The notes under the pieces are model-generated. The model saw nothing but the letters and a program-made list of their open reading frames with translations, searched no databases and had not been told where the DNA came from. From the NCBI GenBank assembly GCA_028023455.1, contig JAQFVV010000511.1, forward strand, positions 1 through 64,000: 64,000 nt of DNA, written 5' to 3'. This DNA comes from Epiperipatus broadwayi. Taxonomy: Eukaryota > Onychophora > Udeonychophora > Euonychophora > Peripatidae. Positions 38,285 to 48,034 of this stretch are shown here, one piece after another; within the stretch, counting starts at the first letter, position 1; the number at the start of each line of letters is the position of its first letter. Made by a program: the position numbers and the translations under genes.

Positions 38285-39640
38285 CTGCATGCCATTTTAG
38301 TTGTTTTTGTAATCATCATTATCAACCATTATAGATCCACTGCAAGAAAGTCTTTCCAAGTTCAATCCATCTTCTCTGATTATTAGCCTCTCTTCTCCAC
38401 ATCACCCCAGAATACCTCCTTATTTCATCCATCTATCTCACATGTGGTCTCTTTCTAGATCTTTTACAATCTCTTGGAATCCAGTTTAAGATTTCAACTC
38501 TCCATCTATTATCATCACTTCTAATAATATGTCCAACCAAATTCCACTTCAGTCTCTTTATTCTTTTAATGATGACAGTAAAATCTGTTTGTTCTCTCAC
38601 CCATATATTTTGTTTTTATTCTTTTCTTGTACTCTTAACGTGCATCTCTCCATTCTTTTTTGTGGTCTGAAATTTTTGCATTGGGTCTCATATCCATAAG
38701 TAAGAACTGGTTAAACACATTTATTTAAAAATCTTCCTTTTCAAACATATATTTTCTTTTAATAGCAAGTTATTTCTACCAAAAATATTCTAAACAAGTT
38801 TAATTCTATGATTAATTTCATTCATTATGTTTCCATCTGTAGTAATAATCTGACAAAGATATGTGTAGTTGTTAACTTCTTCTAACTCATCATTATTATT
38901 AAACTTTATTTTATTCTTTTGAGAAAATTGATAAAACTTTAATCTTTTTAACATTTATCTTTAGTCCTACTTTCTTACTTTCATCTGATAACTCTTGCAA
39001 CATTTCTTGAGGCTTTAAAGCATTATTTGCAAAAACAATTACATCATTTGCAAAATGTAGATGACTTAGATAGTCTCCATTTACTATTACTTCTTTAGCC
39101 TTCCATTTTAATCCACAAAATATTTTTTGCAAAAAACTGCTGTAAAAACGTTTTGAAGATATCGAGTTACTCTGTGTAAACCTTCCTCAATGTTAATATT
39201 CCTAGTACCATTCTTGTAATCTAATTGTTGCTGTTGCATTTTTATAAATATTCTTCAGAATATGATGATTTCATGGTTCTATGCTTTGATGATGAAATGT
39301 TTTAATCACTGAAGAAATACTTATAGAATTGAATATGTTTTTATAATCTACAAATCCAAAGCATAATGACAATTAATATTCATTGCGGTTTTTATATAAC
39401 TTCTCTCAATACTTGGATATGATCCACTGTACTAAACCCACTTTTAAATCCAGCTTGTTCTATTGATTAGTTAAAATCCAAAGTTCGCTGTAGACAAGTT
39501 GTAACTATCTTAGTAAAATTTTTGTATAGGATTGCTAAAAGACTGATAGGTTTGTAATTTCTAATTTATTACTATATGGTAAATTTTATAATTGAATACC
39601 ATTGTTTAACTTACACCCATAACATTGCTTCTATTTTAAA
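38285..39640 (-). pseudogene. RTE-type LINE, extended copy
   Basis: Same family and orientation as the copy at 35.2 kb but reaching further 5'. Minus-strand translation from about 39.6 kb gives an NLSTANF-like block and a WI-KWV-YSG segment (family: QAGFRSGFST-DH; about 39470-39420), then AMNINCHYALDL, YKNGTRNINIEEG (about 39200), and the open frame 39132-38911 with LKWKAKEVIVNGDYLSHL and FANDVIVFANN. The catalytic box reads FAND, with the first Asp changed to Asn. The 3' tail ends at about 38.29 kb with GATGAT-like sequence. Frameshifts throughout. Confidence 0.85.
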
Positions 39641-39644
39641 AAAT

Positions 39645-40865
39645 GAAGGAATATCGGAATTGAAATCAAGATTGTAAAAAAATTCATAACTTAAAAAAAA
39701 AAAAAAGAACAATCAATAATCGAAATAAAATATAATCGTAACTTGTCCGTGTGTGTTGTGTTGTGTGTGTGTGTGTGTGTGTGTGCAGTTCATTCTCACA
39801 AATGTATTTAAAAAAAATGTTTACATAATGTAGTTAATTGAATGCTGGGTAGTTGAGTTTTTGCTACATTGTAATTATTGAAATTGGTTTTTGAAGTGTA
39901 AGCAGAGCCGTTAAAGGTTGGCTATCGATTGTTAAGTCATTCATTAACTTATTTTTTATATAATGTGTCTGACAAAGTTTTCTAAAAATCTGCCGCGTCT
40001 TACTCTCCTAGGATGGTTGATTTTGTATGCATAATTTGTTTCAAAATTTTAAAAAAGCTGTTAATTAAACAGTTTTATTATTTACATCTTTTCTCAGAAT
40101 TTTATATATATATTCAAAATTTTAACTTTTTTATTAATTAGTAGCTGTAAACGTGTAATATAATTCTCAAGAGAGGGCGACTGTCGGTCAATCCGAATTT
40201 TTAATTAGGCTTGTGTGAAAAAAATCTTTCAAAGTAGACATCTTATCATACGCAGAGTTGCCTAATTAGTTGATTGCTTAATTATATGATTTCATTTCCA
40301 TTTAATGCTCACGCGGAGGATTTCAATCTATGGATTAACTAAAAATCCTTATTGTGATATTTTACTTTATCTGAGCCGCATGAAATCAATTAAAGGTATC
40401 AAAAACTGATTTCAGTTACAATACGCCTTTTATTCTTTCAATATCATGTCATTTAATTAACTTTTTTTTATTTTACATAAATATAAGTATTGTTGTATGT
40501 GCGTGCAGGCATGTCAAGTTCTCTTCAGAAGGCAACCAAAGCAAACGCATTTTTGCAACTAAGACAGTATATTCAATATTAATAAGTCAAACATTCCATT
40601 AAGCACAATTTATTCGGCGTTTCATATACAAATCTATACCAAAGACTTTTATGGATTTGTTCTTACATTATTAAGGTTCATGTATGTTTGTGTGTAAATA
40701 TATATTTGTATTTTTTTTTATCCTTTTTTCTTCTGTTTGTCCACTTTTTTTAATGATCTAAGATTTTCCATCACTACATTAGAAAATAGATGAGGATATT
40801 CTCATATTCGTCAAACATATGCCTTGGCTTTAGTTTCTAAGTGATTGAGAATTTATATTCTAAAA
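39645..40865. other. spacer with (GT)n; no gene recognised
   Basis: Slightly more varied sequence than its surroundings, with several CpG between 39.9 and 40.4 kb, and none of the repeats seen elsewhere. A TGTGCGTGCAG acceptor-like site at about 40509 is followed by 55 bases open in at least one frame, but no donor follows. Could be intronic or regulatory DNA of a host gene. Confidence 0.4.
39749..39785. repeat. (GT)n microsatellite
   Basis: Interrupted GT run. Confidence 0.9.
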
Positions 40866-40867
40866 AA

Positions 40868-41268
40868 AATTGCACTCAGACTTTTCAAACTCTCCAAAGC
40901 TATCCAATCCATCTTATACAATTGAAACACATGACCACATACATGTGAAAAAAAATTTCCAATATTCGTATTTCGTGCTGAACCAGCATTCATCAATTGG
41001 TTCAGATCATCTCCCATATATATATGCAATCACTGCTCAGTTTAAATAAGATAGCAAATTTTCAAACTTTAATGGACAAGCTTCAATCTTCTCCTCTCTC
41101 CAACTCTTCCGCCATCCACATCATTGAAAATCCGAAGATGAAATGCTAAAATCCCTTGTTGATCATTGATCTTTTTCACATGTATGTGGTCATGTGTTTC
41201 AATTGTATAAGATTATTGGATGGCTATGGGGAGTTTGAAAGTCTGAGTTCAAGTCTTTATAATTACAT
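40868..41268. mobile_element. fold-back element, family X, short version
   Basis: The left arm (about 40880-40960, CAGACTTTTCAAACTCTCC at the start) is the reverse complement of the right arm (about 41165-41250, ending GGAGTTTGAAAGTCTGAG). The middle keeps CTGAACCAGCATTCATCAAT and TTCAATCTTCTCC in minus orientation. Shorter than the copies at 20.6 and 30.4 kb, apparently through loss of part of the right half. Confidence 0.65.
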
Positions 41269-41269
41269 A

Positions 41270-41810
41270 TGTTTAGTATAGAAAATATACATGTATTTAA
41301 ATCTGAAAAAATGTATAATTCATTGTATAAGACAATTAGTAAATACTACTGAAATTGATGCTGATATTGTCGTTGTTTGGCTAAAGAAGAAGTTTGCATC
41401 CAGCCTGCTATTTGATATACAAATATTGATGGTCAGGGCACTTGTGAATTTGTCGGTTTGAGATATATAAAAGTAGTTAAAATTCAGTGGTTCTAATATG
41501 AAGTGAAAATTTTCTTTCCACAAGAAAACAAATTTTCCATATTATGGCCCAACTACAAAATTATTAAATTTTTATAAACATCTAATTTTTCTTTATTCAT
41601 TGAAATTGCATGTGGATCCCAAAGTGTGAAATGATGTTGTAAAGTTATGGGATTCTATGTGTGCTTTGATTCAAAACTAAATCTAAAATATGTTCCGATC
41701 ATAAATCATTAAACAAACACAAGTACCATATCTGCATTTAAAAAAAAAATTTTTGACATTTTTCTTTACTACTTTTATTTAACAAATGTTTATTTTTGTA
41801 TTTTTATAAT
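41270..41810. other. AT-rich spacer
   Basis: Nothing recognised. Confidence 0.4.
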
Positions 41811-41814
41811 GGAC

Positions 41815-42075
41815 TATTTCCATCATCTAATATGAGTATTGAATGTCTTTAGGAAAATTTAACTTTATTTAAATATTTCAAATACATTCAACTGTTAGTA
41901 ATAACACACCAAACAGGTTAGTAGATATCCCCTCTTCTTCAGGTGTTACTGGCATGACCAATGACAGTAGTAGCACAGGATTTGAACCTAAACCTTTAGA
42001 TTGAGTATTGAATTTTAAAGTAACGCTCTAACCAATTGAGCCATTCTGCCAAAGGCAACCATCAGTAGAAATTTC
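41815..42075 (-). repeat. tRNA-derived SINE, family B
   Basis: On the minus strand the head is tRNA-like: GGCTCAATTGGTTAGAGCGT (box A region) and GGTTCAAATCC (box B). The body follows with GTTGAATGTATTTGAAATA, TTAAATTTTCCTAAAGACAT and TCAATACTCATATTAGATGA. Five or more copies lie between 41.8 and 51.4 kb. Beyond the tRNA head a short CCATCATCATAAACCTTTAG segment follows that also flanks two other copies. The head resembles a Lys-type tRNA in layout, but I cannot assign the isotype. Octopus tRNA-derived SINEs have been described in the literature. Whether this is one of them needs a library search. Confidence 0.75.
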
Positions 42076-42451
42076 ATATACTAAAATGCCATCATCATAA
42101 ACCTTTAGGAAAACACAAATGTTTATTTTATTTATAGTCCTTTTATTAAATCGACTGATAAAATTATTTAAAGAATTATTTATGTATAAAATTAGTTCGT
42201 AAAATTAGTTCCTATACATATTCTTTTAATCAAAACATATACTACCTTGCACATATTTAACATTTTAGCTATCAATTCATAACACCTTGTTCTGTATCAA
42301 TTGAACCTTGTGTCAGTATTTTTAAAAAAAAAAATGCTTAATCCTATTTTCAGTTATAGATATTCTTCACATTTTATCAGAAGTTAGAATGGCAATCTTA
42401 TATAGTCTTTACTTCATGTAAGAATTCTGAGAAATCTAATACTAATACAGT

Positions 42452-42726
42452 ATACCATATAATATTAAATCATCCATGCACTTTACTACTGTTACACAAT
42501 GCTTTATTTACCACCTTCTTTTACAGTTTTGATTGCCTCAGCAATCTTCTTCAGAATTTTTATATCTCCTAACTTCAACTGCAAATTTAGTGGTTAAGTT
42601 AGGAGATATAAAAGTTCTAAAGAAGATTGCGGGGGCAATCAAAACTGTAAACTATAAAAGAGGGTGGTAAATAAACCATTGTGTAACAATAGTAATGTGC
42701 ATGGATGATTTAGTATTATATGGTAT
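42452..42726. repeat. near-perfect palindrome, arms about 130 bp, loop 12 bp
   Basis: The left arm 42452-42580 is the reverse complement of 42593-42726 (ends TATACCATATAATATTAAAT and ATTATATGGTATA; inner ends TATATCTCCTAACTT and AAGTTAGGAGATATA). One arm unit, without inversion, recurs at 45.97-46.10 kb, so the palindrome is two units head to head. Each unit holds a small stem GATTGC...GCAATC preceded by CTGAAGA or a variant. Confidence 0.85.
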
Positions 42727-43419
42727 AGATTTGGCAATGCAATAAGAAAGAGTAGTTATTAATACAGTAATTCTATATTGTTGATGATACTTGGAATAAG
42801 TATTCCATCTAAGAACCACAACTTTTTCTTAAAATTAACAATTTCTTCCAGATAATTTATAGAATATTTATCCAATTAATAATCCAGTAGTAAATGAGTT
42901 TGGATTTGCACAAATATACTTTCTTGTCAGGCTTCCATTTCATGATTTCATGAAACTCAGAAAAAAAGATCGGTTGTCATTTCTAAAACAACAAGCAGAA
43001 AAGTCTTGAATATTCAACTTATATAGAGTTTGAAGCATCTCAGGCAATCTTTTTGTTTCTCATTTCTTCTAGTATGATTTAATAATTCAGCTAAAATCAG
43101 GGAGAAGTTTGATCATGGGACAGATTTTCATTGAAGAATATTGATACAAGATAATGTTAAAAAAAATTCAATTTGATTAATTGAATAAAACTGTAATGTT
43201 CAATCTGCCACTTAAATGCTTAAATATCATGTTAGTTCATAAGCTACTACTAATCATGTCATTGTGTTGTTGTTTCTTAACCCATAAGTTTAATATGAAT
43301 ATCCTATCTTATTTGAAGCTATATTTATTCTTTACTTCTGATAATATAAGATAATGTATATTTAATCAACTTAGAACTACTTTGTGTATTCCTGAAGGTT
43401 TGTGATGATGGTGTTCTAG

Positions 43420-44323
43420 TTGTATTTTTAATACATTGGACTATTTCTATTATCTAATATGAGTATTGAATGTCTTTAGAAAAATTTAACTTTATTTAAA
43501 TATTCCAAATACATTCAACTGTTAGTAATAGCACATCACACAGCTTAGTATTTGCACAACATTTCAAGAGGTATTATTCTCCTCTCTTTTTCAGGTGTTG
43601 CTGGCCTGACCAGTGACAGTACTAGCATGGGATTCAAACCTGGATCCTTAGATTTTTTAATATTGAATTTTAAGATAATATTCTAACTAATCAAGCCATC
43701 CTGTCAAATGTGACAATCAGTAGAAATTTCATATACTTATCTATGAGGTTCCTCCTGATTTCTCCACTTTTTCCTAAAGTAGCAGACTATGTATGTGCCA
43801 ATGAACATATGCTCAATTGGGAAAACACAAAAATATTGAATAGAGAAGAAAAGTGCAAAGAAGAAAATCTAAAGAAGCTGCTCACATAAAGGGTAAAAAA
43901 TCTCACAAGCCAACCTAGTGTGACTATACATAATGTATGAAAACCATTAATCAACTTTGCTCTTAGGAAAAAGTGGAGAAATCAGGAGGAAAAACATAGA
44001 TAAGTATATAAATTTCTATTGACTGTTACCTTTGGCAGGATGTCTCAGTTGGTTAGAGCATTACCTTAAAATTCAAAACCCAAGAATCTAAGAACCTAGG
44101 TTTGAATCCCATGCTAGTACTGTCACTAGTCAGGCCAGAAACATCTGAAAAAGAGAGGAGAATAATACCTGTCAAAACATTGTGCATATACTAACCTGTT
44201 TAATGTGCTATTTATTACTAACAGTTGAATGTATTTGGAATAATTAAATAAAGTTAAATTTTTCTAAAGACATTCAATACTTTCATATTAGATGATGGAA
44301 ATAGTCTAATATAAAAATACAAT
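43420..44323. repeat. large palindrome, arms about 360 bp, spacer about 185 bp
   Basis: The left arm (43420-43779) matches the reverse complement of the right arm (43963-44323) from end to end. It includes the whole SINE family B unit and about 60 bp outside its tRNA head (CTCCTGATTTCTCCACTTTT on the left; GGAGAAATCAGGAGG on the right). Because flanking DNA is also inverted, this is a true inverted duplication and not just two SINE insertions. The spacer 43780-43962 has no coding frame. Confidence 0.85.
43425..43720 (-). repeat. tRNA-derived SINE, family B (left arm copy)
   Basis: Minus-strand head with GGCTTGATTAGTTAGAATAT (box A region, eroded) and GGTTTGAATCCC (box B), then the family body. 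It has more changes in the tRNA part than the right-arm copy. Confidence 0.75.
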
Positions 44324-44325
44324 TA
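44030..44325 (+). repeat. tRNA-derived SINE, family B (right arm copy)
   Basis: Plus-strand head GGCAGGATGTCTCAGTTGG, TTAGAGCATTACC and box B GGTTTGAATCCC, followed by the body through GTTGAATGTATTTGGAATAA and the ACATTCAATAC end. The tRNA part is the best kept among the copies in the window. Confidence 0.8.
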
Positions 44326-44814
44326 TAACTACTTTGTTTAATATATCAATATTTTAATCACTATTTCTCTTTGTTTTTCTTTCTAAAATGGCCCATTAAT
44401 TCCACTGCATAAAATTTCAATGTAAATTTTTATTGTATACATTGTTTTATTTTATTTCTTTTCTACATCCATATATAAAGTACATTATTCTACCTTTCTA
44501 TCTATGTTTCAACTATCTTCAAGATTTATTCCCATAGATATGAATAAAACATCTTTTTTTTATCTTTATCAGTGCATCTCTTGTCAATTCCATTATATTG
44601 TAAATATTTACCAGTGCAAACATTCAAATTACACTCTTTTATTATGCACCCATTTTGTAAACAAACTTTACTCATCAACTGGGGCAAATTCATAAAACAC
44701 CTGAATCTTATTGCTAATATTGTAAGCTTACAATGCAAATTTGTGTTTATAATTTATAACATGTTTACAAAAATCCATAATAACAATAACAAGTTATTTT
44801 TTCTTTATTGTTTG

Positions 44815-45065
44815 AACTATTTTTATCATCTAATATGAGTATTGAATGTCTTTAGAAAAATTTAACTTTATTTAATTATTCCAAATGTATTCACCTGTTA
44901 GTAATAGCACAATATCTCCTGAAATGTTTTAGATTAGTGCATATACTAACCTGTTTCATGTGCTATTGCTAACAGTTGAATGTATTTAGATTAATTAAAT
45001 AAAGTTAAATTTTTCTAAAGACATTCAATTCTCATATTAGATATTGGAAATATTCCAAACAATAA
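44815..45065. repeat. palindrome made of two SINE family B 3' ends
   Basis: The left arm (44815-44905: ATCTAATATGAGTATTGAAT onwards, minus orientation) pairs with the right arm (44970-45065: ending CATTCAATTCTCATATTAG). The tRNA heads are missing from both, so only the 3' halves remain, joined head to head. About 70 bp of eroded sequence lies between. Confidence 0.75.
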
Positions 45066-45134
45066 ATAGAACTAAAACACTATCATCACAAATCTTCAGG
45101 AAGACAACAAGTTATTTTATTTATATTAAAAGAA

Positions 45135-45755
45135 AATTATGTAAGAATATGCCACAATAAAGTATGATAAAATTCAGTTGTACATATGGATTTAATATTT
45201 CTTTCTATTATTACAAAATATTTAATTAAATATAAATTTTTAAACAAAAAAACTAAAACCCCTCGACTAGCTATATGTAAACTAACCATCAGTAAAGAAT
45301 GGCCTAACCAATATTCAGCTTTTGATCATGTATAAGCATACCATTTACTGATTCATTAACATGAAGGGTTTGATTTTGTGTATATTAATATAATTTCAGG
45401 ACAACTATTCTGAAATCACTGTAACTAATTAGAGGCAAAGTCTGAGCCTCATATTTTAATAATCTCTAAATATCAATATAATCTTTAGTCAATATGTGTA
45501 AATATAACTTTTTAGTGGTCTGAATAGAGAAGAAATTTGAGCAGAAGCTTACATATTATCAAAAGCTAAATGTAGGTCGGATTCTGTGTTTATATTTATT
45601 GATAGTTTATATATAGTTCACTAGGGTTTTCAGTAGTTCCATTCAAATTTAAAATATTTTAATTAGTAAAATTTTTAAAAAAAAATTTTTTTTTAACAAA
45701 TGCAATTGAAATCCATATAATTGTTTCTGAAGTTTAAGTCAGAGTTGGAAACTAG
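45135..45755. other. AT-rich spacer
   Basis: Nothing recognised. Confidence 0.4.
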
Positions 45756-45756
45756 A

Positions 45757-45893
45757 GTATCCCATAATCATTATTTATATACCTACATATATATCTCTAT
45801 ATACCTATCTATATAATTATTACTTTTTTATATATTATATATTATACTCTTTTCATATTCTATATGTGGGTATATAGTAATAATTATGGGATA
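45757..45893. repeat. inverted repeat, arms about 35 bp
   Basis: ATCCCATAATCATTATTTAT at 45759 is matched in reverse complement by the arm ending TAATTATGGGAT at 45892. Pairing continues through TATACCTACATATA and its partner. The spacer is AT-rich. Confidence 0.7.
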
Positions 45894-45969
45894 GTATTTA
45901 TATATAGAATGTAAAATTATATATTCATGTATATTTATATTTGTATTCATGTATTAGTATTGTGTTTGT

Positions 45970-46100
45970 TATAGTTCTGAAGAAGATTGCTGGGGCAATC
46001 GAAACTGTCTTAGTGGGTTGTAATAAAAGCATTGTAAAACAATAATAAAGAGCATAGATGATTTAATATTATATGGATTTGGCAATGCAATAAGCAAAAT
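45970..46100 (+). repeat. single unit of the 42.5-kb palindrome family
   Basis: GTTCTGAAGAAGATTGCTGG, GGGCAATCGAAACTG, a GTAACA/GTAAAACAATA-type block, GCATAGATGATTTAATATTA and GGATTTGGCAATGCAATAAG match the right arm of the palindrome at 42593-42745 in the same order. No coding capacity. The CTGAAGA ... stem ... GAAA layout recalls a hammerhead-type core (see findings). Confidence 0.7.
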
Positions 46101-46289
46101 AAAGTTATAACAATAAGAAAAGGTGGAACTATTTTCTAAAAAGACAGCTATCATGAAATATGTGGAAGCATTCATAAATAATTACATAGTTATGAAGAAC
46201 AAGAATATAAAGTCTTGCTTTCAGTTACAGTATTACCTGGATGCCAAGTATTTTATATGAAAAGGTAAGATATGTAATTAAATTTTATG

Positions 46290-47745
46290 CAGAAAGGAAA
46301 ATCTCCAAGAAGGGAAGAACTCCAGAAAATAATAGCCTTAATAAAAGAATCACTAAAGAAAATAAAAAAAAAATGTTGGAAAATTATATCAAAGGTCTAA
46401 ATGATTATCACAAGCCTTCAGACCAACACCATATACCCAATGATCAGAAGAATATAATTATAATATTGATATTTAAGAAAGGTAATAAAGAATATATTAG
46501 AAATCACTGAACTATTATTATTTCTATTGCAACTCATCTACAATGAACTTTGGTTTTAAATCAATATCCAAATATTGAGAGAAGTTATAGAAAGGACCAA
46601 TGAATAGGAATTGTCAATCTGCTTTGGATTTATAGATTACGAAAAGGCATTTTCCATTGTGATTGAAGCTTTGAATAATCAAAGTATAGATTAAATTATT
46701 ATCATATTTGAAAGAATATCAAAATATAATAGCAATGATTAAATGATCAATGTAATACTAAGAAGGCTAACATTGAGAAGAATGTATGATAGGATGACTC
46801 AATATTTCCAAGAATTTTTTACAGCAGGTTTACAAGAAATATTTTGTGAATTAAAATAGAAAGCTAAGGGAGTAAAAAGATTATTTAAGTTATTTACATT
46901 TTGCAGATGAGGCAGTTGTTTTTGCAAATAATGTTTCAGGGTTTCAGGAAATGCTCCAAGAATTTTCAGATGAAAGTTATAATGTAGGACTAAAGATAAT
47001 ATTCAATGGATTTTCTCAAAAGAAGAAGATAAAGATTGATATTATGAATTAGAAGTTAATAACTACAAATTTTTTAGTCAGATTATTAATATTGGTGAAA
47101 ACAGTGGATGGAATTTAATAAATAGGAATAGTTTGTAATAAAGAAAAGATTAACGATATTACAAATAAACTATAGTTTAGCACTGTCTTCAACTGGGCAG
47201 GTAATGTTCATAGCATAAATTATAAAATTAAACTTTCCTGAAATGCCCTTTTGGTAGAAATAAGTAATTATTAGAAGGAAATATGCCTATGTATTTGAAA
47301 ATGAATGTTATGGTTTTAACTAGCATTACTTATGGATCTGAGATTTGGACATTTAACAGAAAAATAATACAGAGACTCCAGACCACTCAATAAAATATGG
47401 AGAGATGTATGTTGGTAATAATGAGAAGGAAGCAAAAATGAAATATATAAGTGAGACAAGAAACAGATACCATTAATATCATTGAAAGAATTGAGTCTGA
47501 AATGGAGCTGGGCTGGACATACTGCTACAAGAAATTATAACAGGTAGACTGTTGTAATTTTAAGTTAACTAGCAAGATATTATAAAAGATTTAGAAAAAG
47601 ATTAGGTGAGATGGATGGGTGTCATAAAAAAACTTGATGATATGATATAATGAAAAGAGGCTAGGAATTAAAGAAATTGAATTAAACGTGGAAAGATCTT
47701 CACTCTGGGGATCAATAATGATTAAAAATAATGGTAATGGTGTGT
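46290..47745 (+). pseudogene. RTE-type LINE, extended copy on the plus strand
   Basis: It starts with remnants of the reverse-transcriptase N-terminal part (IIIILIFKKGNKEYIRNH at 46450-46507; family: IILIFKKGDR...NYRPISLL), a DYEKAF segment at about 46635 (first catalytic region), then YLHFADEAVVFANNVS at about 46895 (catalytic box FADE, second Asp changed to Glu), MLQEFSDE, NGFSQKKK, then the C-terminal block through LTRYYKRFRKRL-like sequence at about 47570, to the 3' end CTTCACTCTGGGGATCAATA at about 47700-47725. Stops and frameshifts are numerous. This copy and the one at 38.3 kb are the only two that reach the finger region. Confidence 0.85.
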
Positions 47746-47894
47746 ATATATAAATTATAATGGTTCTTTTGACTTAAGCCATTAGGTCATGGTCACTCTA
47801 CTCTGAAATTAAATATGTAAGCGATGAATATGCTTGCTGAAGGTTATTTGGTTTTATTAAAAAAATCTCCAAAGCCTATTGCAAATCAGTGCCG

Positions 47895-48030
47895 GCTGGG
47901 CAGAACTGCCTTATATGGTTTAATGCTGGGGTAGAATGACAAGTTTTGGAACTCGAAATTTGTAGATTACAGCCAGCTTTGTCGTCACTTCCGTCACTCG
48001 AACTTTTTAGCGACTTAAACCTTTCTATTT
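47895..48030 (+). repeat. tRNA-derived SINE, family A
   Basis: TTATATGGTTTAATGCTGGG, GTAGAATGACAAGTTTTGGA, ACTCGAAATTTGTAGATTAC and CACTTCCGTCACTCGAACTT follow the family order. Confidence 0.6.
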
Positions 48031-48034
48031 TTTT

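Noticed and set aside
41985-42055. Functional tRNA gene on the minus strand
   Set aside because: Box A and box B are fair, but the anticodon arm does not fold well by eye, and the sequence is the head of a repeated SINE.
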